Positions 54,737 through 64,000 of a stretch of DNA of 64,000 nt are shown piece by piece. Positions within the stretch are counted from its first letter, which is position 1, and each line of letters opens with the position of its first letter. The stretch comes from an uncultured Clostridia bacterium (GTDB lineage: Bacteria; Bacillota; Clostridia; Oscillospirales; Oscillospiraceae): assembly GCA_946186375.1 (NCBI GenBank), contig CAMHMZ010000001.1:124001-188000 (forward strand), given 5' to 3'. The notes beneath the pieces are model-generated. The model saw only the letters and a program-made list of their open reading frames with translations, was not told the origin of the DNA and did not search any database. The translations under genes were made by a program, and so were the position numbers.

Positions 54737-57424
54737 ATGGTCGTACAAGACTTATTGGCAAAGTTCCCAGATAAGGAAGGGAAAGGGAAGTACCAAAGCC
54801 TGGTGACGCACATGGTTGTTGCCGGCATTGCCGCGCAGGGCGTCTTCGACAAAGTGATTTCGGCGGGAGAGAAAAAGCTGCTTGGGAGGCTGCTTCACCT
54901 CACGATGCCGGAACTACGGAAGTTCGTGGGATATCTTGTCGCGGTGCACGATGTCGGTAAAGCCGAGATCACGTTCCAGAGCTATGACCTTCTCACGGCG
55001 GCCCAAATCAAGGAGCAGGCCGACCTGATCGATGTGGAGCTCGATAGAGTACGACACGAAATCACGTCCGCTGCGTACTTGAACTACATCTGGCGCAAAG
55101 AGAAGGAACATCGTCGCCCGGCAAAAACATTTTCCGACATTGAGGGTGCTCATCATCAGGGGAAAACTGGTGTTGGCAACTTCACAGAGCAGCCTGGCTG
55201 GCTGGAGCTTCAGATGGAATGTGACTATCTGATGCGGAAAGTCTTTCTTGGCAGGACTAAGGTGGACCTGCCGAACTTTAAGCGGGAAGACCAGGGTACG
55301 ATCGCGGCTTTGCTGCTCGGGATCGTTGTTTGGTCGGACTGGATCGCTTCCAGTAAGCGCTTTGAGAGCGTGGACAGCAAAGTGCTCGGCATCAGCGAGG
55401 CTGACGGAGTTGTTAGGGCTCGGACGAAAACGCGAATTCGGAAGATGGTACTCAGCTTTATCAAAGACTGTGGTCTTACGCACGAGAGGGTTGAATGGCC
55501 GGATACATTTTGTGGTATCTGGAAGAACTTTTCTCGCTCCGGAAGACGCCAGTTACAGATAGATGTTGAGGACATCATGAAAAAGGCGTCGAAAAAGCGC
55601 AAAAAAATCTCTCTTATGCTTATCGAAGCACCTCCCGGCGAAGGGAAGACAGAAGCTGGTCTCTACGTTGCCGCGCAGATGGCAAAGCAGTGGAACAAAA
55701 ACGGGTTTTACATGGCTATGCCTACATCCGCGACGGCCACGCAGAACATCAAGCGAATGCGCACGATGGTGGATCTGAAGAAGATCCCGGCATATGTGCG
55801 TCTTATGCATTCTACGGCCGCGATCGATGCCCCTGATCAGGATCTGACGGGAAAGGATGAGGTGGCAAAATTTCTGCAGCCTAATCGCAGGGGAATGATG
55901 TCTCAGTTCGGTGCCGGAACAATTGACCAGGCGATGCTGGCGGCTACGATTGCCAACTACAGTTGCATTCGTCTGCTCGGCTTGTCGAACAAGGCTCTGA
56001 TCGTCGATGAGGTCCATTCCTATGACGCATACATGGACAAGATCATTGTCCGCCTTCTCGAATGGTGCAAGGCATTGGAGATTCCTGTGGTGCTCATGAG
56101 CGCGACGCTGCCTCCGCACCTGAAGGAACGGCTTCTTGCGCCGTATACGAGTCAGAAGCTTTCCGGTGCATACCCGCTGATCACGACCATCGACCATCGC
56201 GGAAAAGTTGAAGAGAGTGTGATATCCAAGACTTCGCACAAACTTTGCGTTCGCATTGAAACCGCGCCAATCCTTGCGGACAAAATGCAGATCGCAAAGG
56301 CTGCGGTTCAGATGGTTCAAAACGGCGGATGCATCTGCGTCATGATGAACACCGTTCGCGAGGCTCAGGAGGTCTATCGGTATATCAAATCCATCTATGA
56401 TGGCGACTTGAGGATCTTTCACTCGAAGTTCCTGCAGATGTTCAGACACGCGCGCGAAGAAGAGTGCGTGAAAGCGTATGGGAAAGACAAGAGCGCACGG
56501 CCGAAACAGTCGATCCTTGTGGCCACTCAAGTAATTGAGCAGGCTATGGATCTGGATTTTGACCACATGCTCATTTCTTTAGCGCCTGCCGACCTGATCA
56601 TTCAGAGAATTGGCCGTCTTCATCGTCACGAGGAAACTGTAAGGCCAGAGCATCTGAAAGAGCCTGCTGTTACCGTCATGGTACCGGGAAGCGATCCGCG
56701 TGAATGGTCCGTGGAACTTTGTCCTTTCATGGGTACGGTTTATCCGCGCCCGCTTCTGATCCGTGCAAAGCACGTGTTTGAGCGTCGGGATTACATCCGC
56801 ATGCCTGAGGACATCGCTAAGGTCGTAGCCGACGGTTACGACAAGTCCAAGTGCACGAAAAAAGAGCTGAAGGCTTGGGAAGAGTTTGAAGAAAAGGAAG
56901 CAGAAATCGCTTCCAAGTGCGCCGATCAGATCATTGACGAGCCGGCGAAGGAATACACACCGCTCATTAGGAAGGCAGATGTGCCTGATGATGACAATGG
57001 GAGCAAGATCCTCGCGAAGACAAGAAATAGTGATCCCTCTGTTAAGATCGCGTTTCTGACCAAAGACGAGATCGAGACCGTTATCGATGCATGCCTGAAC
57101 CGAGATGAGATCCTGGAACAGCGTACGAACCCAGTGTTCGAGGGCAAAGTGATAGTCCCGCCGAAAGCGGTGCTGGGTCGCCAGAAAATGGCAAAGTATG
57201 TCATGGACAGAACGGTGGATGTTCGACTGAAAGACATCGAGGGCTACGGAGATAATTTCGTTCCAAAAGCTGTTCAGAAGATGACTGCGCTCGATGGCGC
57301 GTGGCTGATTGGTGGCACAAAGATCGTTGAATTCGACGGGAAGTCGTTTCAATTCCCGTGCGAAAACATAATGATCATCGACCCGGAAATCGGCTGCGAA
57401 ATTATAAAGAAAAAGAAACGATAA
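54737..57424 (+). CDS. cas3: CRISPR-associated helicase/nuclease Cas3 (type I-E)
   Basis: HD region YLVAVHDVGKAEITFQ; Walker A APPGEGKTEAG; DEVH; SATLPPHLKERLL; QRIGRLHRH. ATG 54737 has AAGGAG RBS. Confidence 0.95.
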   Translation: MVVQDLLAKFPDKEGKGKYQSLVTHMVVAGIAAQGVFDKVISAGEKKLLGRLLHLTMPELRKFVGYLVAVHDVGKAEITFQSYDLLTAAQIKEQADLIDVELDRVRHEITSAAYLNYIWRKEKEHRRPAKTFSDIEGAHHQGKTGVGNFTEQPGWLELQMECDYLMRKVFLGRTKVDLPNFKREDQGTIAALLLGIVVWSDWIASSKRFESVDSKVLGISEADGVVRARTKTRIRKMVLSFIKDCGLTHERVEWPDTFCGIWKNFSRSGRRQLQIDVEDIMKKASKKRKKISLMLIEAPPGEGKTEAGLYVAAQMAKQWNKNGFYMAMPTSATATQNIKRMRTMVDLKKIPAYVRLMHSTAAIDAPDQDLTGKDEVAKFLQPNRRGMMSQFGAGTIDQAMLAATIANYSCIRLLGLSNKALIVDEVHSYDAYMDKIIVRLLEWCKALEIPVVLMSATLPPHLKERLLAPYTSQKLSGAYPLITTIDHRGKVEESVISKTSHKLCVRIETAPILADKMQIAKAAVQMVQNGGCICVMMNTVREAQEVYRYIKSIYDGDLRIFHSKFLQMFRHAREEECVKAYGKDKSARPKQSILVATQVIEQAMDLDFDHMLISLAPADLIIQRIGRLHRHEETVRPEHLKEPAVTVMVPGSDPREWSVELCPFMGTVYPRPLLIRAKHVFERRDYIRMPEDIAKVVADGYDKSKCTKKELKAWEEFEEKEAEIASKCADQIIDEPAKEYTPLIRKADVPDDDNGSKILAKTRNSDPSVKIAFLTKDEIETVIDACLNRDEILEQRTNPVFEGKVIVPPKAVLGRQKMAKYVMDRTVDVRLKDIEGYGDNFVPKAVQKMTALDGAWLIGGTKIVEFDGKSFQFPCENIMIIDPEIGCEIIKKKKR

Positions 57425-57433
57425 GGAGGTAAA

Positions 57434-58876
57434 ATGTTCGACATTTTGAACGACCCCTGGATCCCCGTCTTTTACAAGACGGGGAAGATGGCCAAGGTCG
57501 GACTCCTGGCGGCGTTGCGAGACGCTCCGGAAATAATCGGAGTATTCGACGTAAACCCACTTGTTGAGTTTTCGACTTACAGGTTCTTACAGACATTCCT
57601 CATGGACGCACTGAAGCCGTATGACACGATCGATCTGGAAGATATGATGGATGAAGAAGCTTTTGATATGGCAGCAATTGATGATTATATCAAAACATGC
57701 CAGAAAGAGGGCGTCTCGTTTGATCTATTCGACCAGGACAGACCGTTTCTTCAGGCTCAATGCGCAGAGGAAAAAGGAGACAAGTTAAAACCCGCAACAA
57801 TGCTGGACTTTGCAAGAGCAAATGGTCAGAACCACACATTCTTCGACCATCCGAATTCCCGCGAAGACGGATACATGCCAGACGAAGCGTTTCGGTTTCT
57901 TTTGCCGAGTTACATCTTCGCTGTTATGGACGGCGTCGGCTACAAATTCGGGATCAACGGCGTTCCTCCGCTGTTTGTGTGGATCACGGGAGACAATCTG
58001 TTCGAAACGCTGGTGAACAACATGTTCCCGGTACCGAGTGATTACTTCGACGATCCACCAGCAATGTGGAGAAGAAAAGACGGGATCAAAAAGTCCACAG
58101 ATAAACCGCACTCTTCCGTTTTGGAGGGGATGGTTTTCCCGGCGCGAAGGATCAGGCTCATTCAGGATGAAGACGGAAGAGTCCGTCAGATACTGAGAGG
58201 CCCTGGAGAATCGTGCAGTTCCGGAAACGGTTTTCGCGACCCGAATGTCATTGTCAAAGAGGATGGGCGTACGCTCAGACCGAGCCACACAGTTCCTCTT
58301 TGGGAAAACATTGGGTTCGTGATGGACGTGTTTTCCGGCCGCTGCCCGACAGTGATGTCGGTGTATGACTCGATTCACAGAGACAGGAAAGACCTTCACG
58401 TTTCTCTTTACGGTGCAACGACAAATCAGGCCAAATTTCTGACCGCGTTCAAACGCGACTACACGCTTCCGCAGGACGCGCACAAGGACCGGGCAAGAAT
58501 AACCGTACTTCTTGATAGCGCTGCAGGCATGCGCGAAGTTGCAAAATGTCTCAGTAAAAACCTTCAGAACCTTCCGTTCATGAAGGGCAAAGACGAAAAG
58601 AAGGACGGTGTTCTGAAAGAGACCGTATCGTTGTTCTATGACAGCTGTTGGACGCATTATTGCGATTTATTGTCTACGCAGATCAGGAACGAGACTGTAA
58701 CGGAGGTACGGGACAATTTCCGCTGGCAGATACTTAAAGAGGCGAGACGTCACTACGACGGACTTCTATTGACGGTAAACGTGCCGATCGGAAAAATCGT
58801 GGACGTAGAACGCGCCCGCGCCGCATTTTACAAGAACTTAAGCAAGTTTTACCCAAAGGAGGAACAGTATGCTTAA
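57434..58876 (+). CDS. casA: Cascade large subunit Cse1/CasA (Cas8e)
   Basis: FDILNDPWIPVFYKTG...LLAALRDAPEI; operon position. Confidence 0.93.
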   Translation: MFDILNDPWIPVFYKTGKMAKVGLLAALRDAPEIIGVFDVNPLVEFSTYRFLQTFLMDALKPYDTIDLEDMMDEEAFDMAAIDDYIKTCQKEGVSFDLFDQDRPFLQAQCAEEKGDKLKPATMLDFARANGQNHTFFDHPNSREDGYMPDEAFRFLLPSYIFAVMDGVGYKFGINGVPPLFVWITGDNLFETLVNNMFPVPSDYFDDPPAMWRRKDGIKKSTDKPHSSVLEGMVFPARRIRLIQDEDGRVRQILRGPGESCSSGNGFRDPNVIVKEDGRTLRPSHTVPLWENIGFVMDVFSGRCPTVMSVYDSIHRDRKDLHVSLYGATTNQAKFLTAFKRDYTLPQDAHKDRARITVLLDSAAGMREVAKCLSKNLQNLPFMKGKDEKKDGVLKETVSLFYDSCWTHYCDLLSTQIRNETVTEVRDNFRWQILKEARRHYDGLLLTVNVPIGKIVDVERARAAFYKNLSKFYPKEEQYA

Positions 58877-59396
58877 TTCCAAGCGCGAGGACATGGAGAT
58901 GTTCCTGCGCAATATCGACAACCTCGACATTGCACACAAGGCCGCGCTAAAGCGCGCGTTTGGTACGCCGCTAAGCACGGCTGGAGTTCACGCCAAGGTA
59001 ACTTTCTATCACTGCCTTCCGTATGATCTTGGTGATCATACTACAGCGGAGAAGTGGTTTATGGTTGCCTGTGCCCGCTGCCGGCTTGGCCGAGAAAGCA
59101 GCGGTAGCACACCTCTCGAGCAGGTGATTCGGCAGATGAATGTGAACGAAACGCTGTCGCCAACCACTATGCGTAATGTGGAGATCTTGATCGGGAGCCG
59201 CTGGGATACCAGCGGGTGGACGATGAAGAAATTTTGCGGTTTGATCAAGCGCCTGGAGGGCGAAGAGAACTGCTGCTTCGATTACGTGTGTCTGCTCGAG
59301 GATCTTGAGCGATGGGACGACAGAAGTTGCCGTATCAAGGAACGTTGGGCCAAAGCAATTTTCGGCTTTGGCGCCGGAACTGGCTTCACAGACTAA
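58869..59396 (+). CDS. casB: Cascade small subunit Cse2/CasB
   Basis: AALKRAFG; position between casA and cas7. Confidence 0.88.
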   Translation: MLNSKREDMEMFLRNIDNLDIAHKAALKRAFGTPLSTAGVHAKVTFYHCLPYDLGDHTTAEKWFMVACARCRLGRESSGSTPLEQVIRQMNVNETLSPTTMRNVEILIGSRWDTSGWTMKKFCGLIKRLEGEENCCFDYVCLLEDLERWDDRSCRIKERWAKAIFGFGAGTGFTD

Positions 59397-59419
59397 AAAA
59401 GATAAGGAGAAAAACAATA

Positions 59420-60763
59420 ATGATTTACGAAATTCATATGATCAAATCCTTCCCCCCGTCGAACCTGAACAGCGGCGAGGACCGCGCTCCGAAGACTTCT
59501 CAGTATGGTGGGTATCTTCGCAGCAACATCAGTTCTTTCTGCGTAAAAAAGACGCTGAAGGGCGGCGGCAGCCTCGACAGGCTGAAAAAGAGCCTGTCTG
59601 TCGAGCGCGGGAATTTCTCCAGGCAGATGCCTTCGGAGGTTGCGAAGCTCTTCGCGGCTGAGGGCTATCCGCAGGAAATCTGCGATGCTGTGGCCGTACT
59701 GACGGCCAAGATCGGCAAGAAGGACGACGACCCCGCCCAGAAGGCAAAAGGGAAGGAAGATGCGCGTGTCCAGTCGAAGCAGATGATCTTCTTTGGTGAC
59801 TCTGATGTGCGGGCTATTGCCGACGCTGTTAAGGAATGCATTGCCATCAACATGCATCCTGAGATCAGTGCGAAAGAGTCTGCTAATGAGAACTCTGCTG
59901 CAGAGAAGAAGCGCCCGACGAAAAAGCAGCTGCGCGAAGCCAAGGGCGCCCGCCAGACGAAGCTTGACGCTGCGCTGTCCTGTATGCTGGAGGAGATCAC
60001 CGCGATGGATGATGAATCCATCGAGAATCTGGCTGGTGCGATAAAGGGGATCGAAGCCAAGAAGGTCGAGGCGTGTGTGAAGGACACTGATACGCGCCCG
60101 ATTCCGCTCGAGGTTGCGCTGTTTGGGCGAATGACCACGAGCGATTGCATTCGCGATGTTGAGGCCGCTGTTCAGGTGGGCCTTACGATGTCCACGAACG
60201 AAGTTGTCCCGGAGACGATGGTTGTCGCCGCGGTTGATGATCTGCTGACGAGTGGAAAGCTTTCCGATAAGGGGGCTGGAAATCTCACGACGTTAGACTT
60301 CAACGCGAGCTGCTACTATTTCTATACATCTCTGGATACTGACGTTCTTCGTGAGAATCTGCGTTACAACGACAACGCAGATGAGATCCTGCCTCTGGCG
60401 GTCGAAGCGTTCATCCGCGACATGGCGAAAGAAAACCCGAAGGCGCATCAGTCCAACTTGGCGGCGCCTGTCATGCCTGCGGCGATGCTGATCGAGTGCA
60501 AGGACATCAAGAGCCCTATGACCCTTGCGACCGCCTTTGAAACGCCTGTAAATCCGATCAACCCGGCGCTTGGAAGCATCAAGAGGCTTGTGCGTGAGAT
60601 CGACGAAGCCAGCCGCGAGTTCAGCCTTGAGGCTGAGAGCCGGCTGTGGTTTGTTCGTGGGAAGTATTCGGACGGCACGTCTGAGTGTGTACCTGCCTGT
60701 GCGACCGCTACATTCGATACCTTTGAGCAGCTTGTCAAGGCTGCCAGTGCGGCCTTACATTGA
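59420..60763 (+). CDS. cas7e: Cascade backbone Cas7e (Cse4/CasC)
   Basis: IHMIKSFPPSNLNSGEDRAPKTSQYGGYLRSNISSFCVKK; operon position; ATG 59420 after AAGGAG. Confidence 0.95.
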   Translation: MIYEIHMIKSFPPSNLNSGEDRAPKTSQYGGYLRSNISSFCVKKTLKGGGSLDRLKKSLSVERGNFSRQMPSEVAKLFAAEGYPQEICDAVAVLTAKIGKKDDDPAQKAKGKEDARVQSKQMIFFGDSDVRAIADAVKECIAINMHPEISAKESANENSAAEKKRPTKKQLREAKGARQTKLDAALSCMLEEITAMDDESIENLAGAIKGIEAKKVEACVKDTDTRPIPLEVALFGRMTTSDCIRDVEAAVQVGLTMSTNEVVPETMVVAAVDDLLTSGKLSDKGAGNLTTLDFNASCYYFYTSLDTDVLRENLRYNDNADEILPLAVEAFIRDMAKENPKAHQSNLAAPVMPAAMLIECKDIKSPMTLATAFETPVNPINPALGSIKRLVREIDEASREFSLEAESRLWFVRGKYSDGTSECVPACATATFDTFEQLVKAASAALH

Positions 60764-60772
60764 GGTGGAACG

Positions 60773-61432
60773 ATGGCCGAGAAGAAAGATCTTCTTGTTT
60801 TTCGTTTCACAGGCCCGCTCCAGGCGTGGGGCGAATATGTCATCGGGGATGTCCGCTCAACAGCGGACTTCCCGACGAAGTCCGGCGTGGTCGGTCTGAT
60901 CTCCTGTGCAATGGGTTTGCGTCGTGAAGATCCTTTGATCGCTGAGCTGTCTAAAGCGATCGAGGTTGCTTTTCGAGCGGATCGAAAGGGAAGGATCGTC
61001 AGTGACTTTCACACGATCACAGAATCTATGCAGGCAAACGGACAGCGGCGTGAATCTTCGATACTTGCTCCGCTGAAGTTCATTGAAGATGGTTGTTTTA
61101 CCGTCTTTGTGTCCGCGGAGGAAGAGTGGCTGGAACGGATCGATGCGGCGATGAAGCGCCCGGTCTGGAGAGTATATCTTGGCCGGGTTTCATGCCCGCC
61201 TGCTGAGCCGGTCTACAGGGGAAGGACGTCTGAATACAAAGATATGCTGGACGCAATCATGCGTTACCCCCTGGCAAGGCGTTCGGCCATGCGCATTGAG
61301 TACGAAATGCCTCGGCCTATACCTGGCGCCACTACGCAGTCCCGCCAGGATGCGCGGATGCCTGGAAAGAGAAATTTCGCATCTCGCCTGGCCTGGCGCT
61401 CAAGCTTCATGGCGTCAGCGCCCCGAGGCTAA
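60773..61432 (+). CDS. cas5e: Cas5e (CasD), C-terminus possibly altered
   Basis: FRFTGPLQAWGEYVIGDVRSTADFPTKSGVVGLISCAMG. Confidence 0.93.
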   Translation: MAEKKDLLVFRFTGPLQAWGEYVIGDVRSTADFPTKSGVVGLISCAMGLRREDPLIAELSKAIEVAFRADRKGRIVSDFHTITESMQANGQRRESSILAPLKFIEDGCFTVFVSAEEEWLERIDAAMKRPVWRVYLGRVSCPPAEPVYRGRTSEYKDMLDAIMRYPLARRSAMRIEYEMPRPIPGATTQSRQDARMPGKRNFASRLAWRSSFMASAPRG

Positions 61433-61463
61433 AGTGCCTGGGTTTTCCCGGCGGTATTTCATA
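61427..61463. repeat. IS200/IS605-end-like remnant, shared with 21781-21818
   Basis: GGCTAAAGTGCCTGGGTTTTCCCGGCGGTATTTCATAG versus GGCTAAAGCACTTGCTTTCCCCCGGCGGTATTTCATGG. Confidence 0.55.
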
Positions 61464-61515
61464 GAAAAGCGGAGGCGCTGTCAAACGTGCGCCCCCGCAA
61501 TATTAAGGAGAGACT

Positions 61516-62130
61516 ATGCTGTATATTTCGAAAATCAGAATGCCGTTAAACTGCAAGACAGTTTGCGACGCAGTGTACGATCAGCAGAAACTTCACAGAC
61601 TGCTGACAGGTCTTTACGACTGCAAGCGCGAAGAAGCAAACCTTCTGTATAACGCGGTGCTGACAGATTCTGAATTTCAGGTCAACATGTACGCGAACCA
61701 GGCAATGGATCGCTCGAAGCTGTTTGACTTTATGAATCTTGTCGGAGAGCGCAACATCACAGAGTGGCTGGAGTCGTTATCGAATGGCGACGTTTTTAAA
61801 TTCATGTTAAAAACGATGCCGACGAAGCACGGAAAGAACGCAAATGGCAAAGTATATCGGAAGCCTCTGGCGGAGCCGGATGAGAGGACCAATTGGGTGA
61901 AATCGAAGCTTCTGGCCGCTGGTTGTGAGGCACATCGCATTATCGAGTGTCGTGCGCCTGAGGTGTACGTTGGCCATTCCAGTGAGAGAGGCGGCAACAT
62001 GTCGCTTCGCCCGTGCAACTACGTTGGTGTGCTGCAGGTGGACGACGCAGATAAACTCCGTGCCGCGCTTGCCAATGGGATCGGGCCGAACAAGGCTTAT
62101 GGCCTTGGCATGCTGATTCTGAACAGCTGA
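61516..62130 (+). CDS. cas6e: Cas6e (CasE) crRNA endoribonuclease
   Basis: YISKIRMPLNCKTVCDAVYDQQKLHRLLTGLYD; C-terminal GIGPNKAYGLGMLIL. Confidence 0.94.
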   Translation: MLYISKIRMPLNCKTVCDAVYDQQKLHRLLTGLYDCKREEANLLYNAVLTDSEFQVNMYANQAMDRSKLFDFMNLVGERNITEWLESLSNGDVFKFMLKTMPTKHGKNANGKVYRKPLAEPDERTNWVKSKLLAAGCEAHRIIECRAPEVYVGHSSERGGNMSLRPCNYVGVLQVDDADKLRAALANGIGPNKAYGLGMLILNS

Positions 62131-62138
62131 CATTTTGA

Positions 62139-62178
62139 GAGCTGGGTGTGTTCTTGCGACACGCCCAGCTTTTTTGTT
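62139..62178 (+). terminator. terminator of cas operon
   Basis: AGCTGGGTGTGttcttgcgaCACGCCCAGCTTTTTT. Confidence 0.9.
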
Positions 62179-62233
62179 TTGGCGAATTACTACAGCGGAC
62201 CATGCTTGTGATGGGCAAAATCAGAAACTATAG

Positions 62234-62262
62234 TTTACAAAACTAAGCTTTTAGCGTATAAT
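62234..62262 (+). promoter_or_regulatory. sigmaA consensus-like promoter of decayed Rpn gene
   Basis: TTTACA - 17 nt - TATAAT. Confidence 0.7.
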
Positions 62263-62284
62263 TAACATAAAACCAGAGAGGAAA

Positions 62285-62447
62285 ATGTACAATGGTGTGT
62301 TTATTAGCTTGTTCAGCAGGGCGAAGTATCGCTTACAGCTATACAGAGAGCTTCAAAGCCAAGGCCGCTGAGTATGGGAGAACGCAGGAGGCTGTTCTTG
62401 AAACAATCGATTCGTGCATAGCCGCGGACGTGTTGCGGGATGCATAA
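62285..62447 (+). pseudogene. 5' remnant of Rpn-family (PDDEXK) recombination-promoting nuclease
   Basis: MYNGVFISLFSRAKYRLQLYRELQ (N-terminal Rpn-like) then, in another frame, KAAEYGRTQEAVLETIDSCIAADVLRD (C-terminal Rpn-like). Confidence 0.6.
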
Positions 62448-62494
62448 AATCTAAGGATGATACAACAAACTTTTAAAGGGAAGGGGGTCTGACG

Positions 62495-63616
62495 ATGAAT
62501 CGCAAGCATGGGCTACGCGTGAGGATTTATCCGAACGCAAAGCAAGCGACGAAAATTGATATGACGATCAACGCATGCCGTTTTTTGTATAACAAAATGA
62601 TCGAAGTGCAGCAGAAGGTGTACAAGCGTCGTGGTGAGCATCTTTCAACGTATGAAATGCAAAAGCTGCTTACAAAGATGAAGCAGCAGTATCCATGGCT
62701 GCGATGCGTGGATAGTAAAGCGCTCCAATCGGTATGTGTTGCTGTGTCCAACGCATATGACGGTTTCTTCCGCAGGGTGAAGCAAGGTACGAAGCCCGGC
62801 TTCCCTAAATTCAAAAGTCGGAAGACCGCCAAGATGAGCTACACGTCGACCAATGGATCGGCCATGTATATAGACCAGGGGAGAGTGAAAATTCCGATTC
62901 TCGGTTGGGTCAAGGCCTCTGTGCCGCGCATCCCGGACGGTACGATCTGCAGGGTGACGATCACGAAGACAAGCACAGGGAAATACTACGCAAGCTTCAT
63001 TGTAGAAGAAGAAATTGCGGAGCTTCCGCCCGTATCCAGCGAAGTTGGCATTGACGTGGGCATCAAATGCTACGCTGCTGACAGTAATGGCAATACGTAT
63101 GAAAATCCAAAGTTCCTTCGGAAGGCAGAAAAGAAACTGAAGCGCGAACAGCGAAGGCTGTCTCGCAAGCAGAAGGGTTCTTCCAATAGAAAGAAGCAAC
63201 AGAAACGTGTGGCGAGAGCACACGAAAAAGTTGCGAACCAGAGAAAAGATTACCTGCACAAGTTGAGCACGACAATTGTTCGCGAGAACCAAGTGATCTG
63301 TGTCGAAGATCTCAATGTACAGGGCATGATGAAGAACCATCACTTGGCTAAATCAATAGCCGATGCCGGCTGGGCCTCCTTCATAGGTATGCTGGAGTAC
63401 AAGTGCCAGTGGTACGGCAGGGATCTGGTGAAGGTGCCAAGGTTCTTTGCGAGCTCACAAACCTGCTCCTGCTGTGGGGCCGTGGATCGCGATCTAAAAA
63501 AGTTGAGCATTCGCTCCTGGACGTGTCCAGAGTGCGGCGCACAACACGATCGCGATATCAACGCAGCGAAAAATATTCTTTTGAAAGGAAAGGGTATATT
63601 GCCTCAAGCGGCGTAG
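62495..63616 (+). CDS. tnpB: TnpB RNA-guided nuclease (OrfB)
   Basis: Ruv[24 protein letters not shown], zinc finger CSCCG...[19 protein letters not shown]. Confidence 0.96.
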   Translation: MNRKHGLRVRIYPNAKQATKIDMTINACRFLYNKMIEVQQKVYKRRGEHLSTYEMQKLLTKMKQQYPWLRCVDSKALQSVCVAVSNAYDGFFRRVKQGTKPGFPKFKSRKTAKMSYTSTNGSAMYIDQGRVKIPILGWVKASVPRIPDGTICRVTITKTSTGKYYASFIVEEEIAELPPVSSEVGIDVGIKCYAADSNGNTYENPKFLRKAEKKLKREQRRLSRKQKGSSNRKKQQKRVARAHEKVANQRKDYLHKLSTTIVRENQVICVEDLNVQGMMKNHHLAKSIADAGWASFIGMLEYKCQWYGRDLVKVPRFFASSQTCSCCGAVDRDLKKLSIRSWTCPECGAQHDRDINAAKNILLKGKGILPQAA

Positions 63617-63795
63617 ACCTTTTGACTTTGGTACCGTGTGGTACACGGGAACCGCCGAAAGGCAAACGCTTGTGGAAATCGTGTAAGACCAAAGGAGTCT
63701 TCGACTCTGGAGGCAACGGTTGTTGAAGCAAGAACTAAAGGGCGTTGTGGGATGGTCGGAAGCCAGTCCAACTGGCTCATCCCCCTCAGATTTTA
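63560..63795 (+). ncRNA. putative TnpB omegaRNA/right-end RNA
   Basis: non-coding structured tract at the 3' end of tnpB up to the right end (...ACGGTTGTTGAAGCAAGAAC...CATCCCC). Confidence 0.6.
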
Positions 63796-63803
63796 GATAC
63801 CCC

Positions 63804-64000
63804 GTGTTGCGAGATTACCTCACGGAGCAAAGGAGCGAAGTTATGAGCATCATGAAAACGCTGTATGACAAGGACTACCTGCACGAGCTCTACGGCGCTT
63901 CGAAACAAGAAGAAGGTCGCCAGGAGGGTCGCCAGGAAAACGCTGAAGCCGTATATCAGCGGGCAATCCACGAATTTGGCTTGTCCGAAGCAGACGCGCG
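63804..64000 (+). pseudogene. 3' remnant of Rpn-family nuclease (continues beyond window)
   Basis: VLRDYLTEQRSEVMSIMKTLYDKDYLHELYGASKQEEGRQEGRQE, Rpn-type C-terminus. Confidence 0.65.

Larger units (their letters stand above)
62450..63795 (+). mobile_element. IS200/IS605-related TnpB element without tnpA (ends approximate)
   Basis: intact tnpB plus structured right end GGGATGgtcggaaGCCAGTccaACTGGCtCATCCC. Confidence 0.75.

Noticed and set aside
55553-56566. 337 aa minus-strand ORF opposite cas3
   Set aside because: Antisense shadow of Cas3 coding sequence
57785-58657. 290 aa minus-strand ORF opposite casA
   Set aside because: Antisense shadow of Cse1 coding sequence
1-64000. tRNA or rRNA genes
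   Set aside because: None recognised by eye; a tRNAscan run would be needed to exclude them

Overview
About 64 kb of a low/mid-GC Gram-positive chromosome, probably Clostridia (a BofA-like gene and VPTG-type sortase substrates fit this). Nothing was searched against a database; calls come from reading the translations and nucleotides. Left part (0-24 kb): UvrD-like helicase, recA, two metallophosphoesterases, a lipoprotein serpin, a beta-lactamase-like serine hydrolase, a possible MjaI-like orphan endonuclease, a CHAP amidase, NUDIX, methyltransferase, DUF4349-like lipoprotein, BofA, an intact IscB with an upstream omegaRNA-like region, transglutaminase, NfeD/SPFH pair and secreted VanX-type dipeptidases. 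Middle (24.7-42 kb): a class-B-sortase pilus locus resembling the streptococcal FCT-3 layout. It has a signal-peptidase-like protein lacking the Ser/Lys dyad, two FctA-like pilins with VPTG motifs, a sortase B, an FctB-like protein, and two mosaic adhesins with an esterase-like domain (one about 2800 aa). Then FN3/LRR surface proteins and a further esterase. Right part (49-64 kb) is a defence/mobile region: broken RHS polymorphic-toxin pieces with a JAMM-like tip, a HEPN (Swt1-like) protein, an apparent long ncRNA, two homologous hairpin elements just before cas3, and a type I-E effector operon (cas3-cse1-cse2-cas7-cas5-cas6e). No cas1/cas2 or CRISPR array was seen in the window. Last comes a TnpB element sitting inside a decayed Rpn-type nuclease gene.
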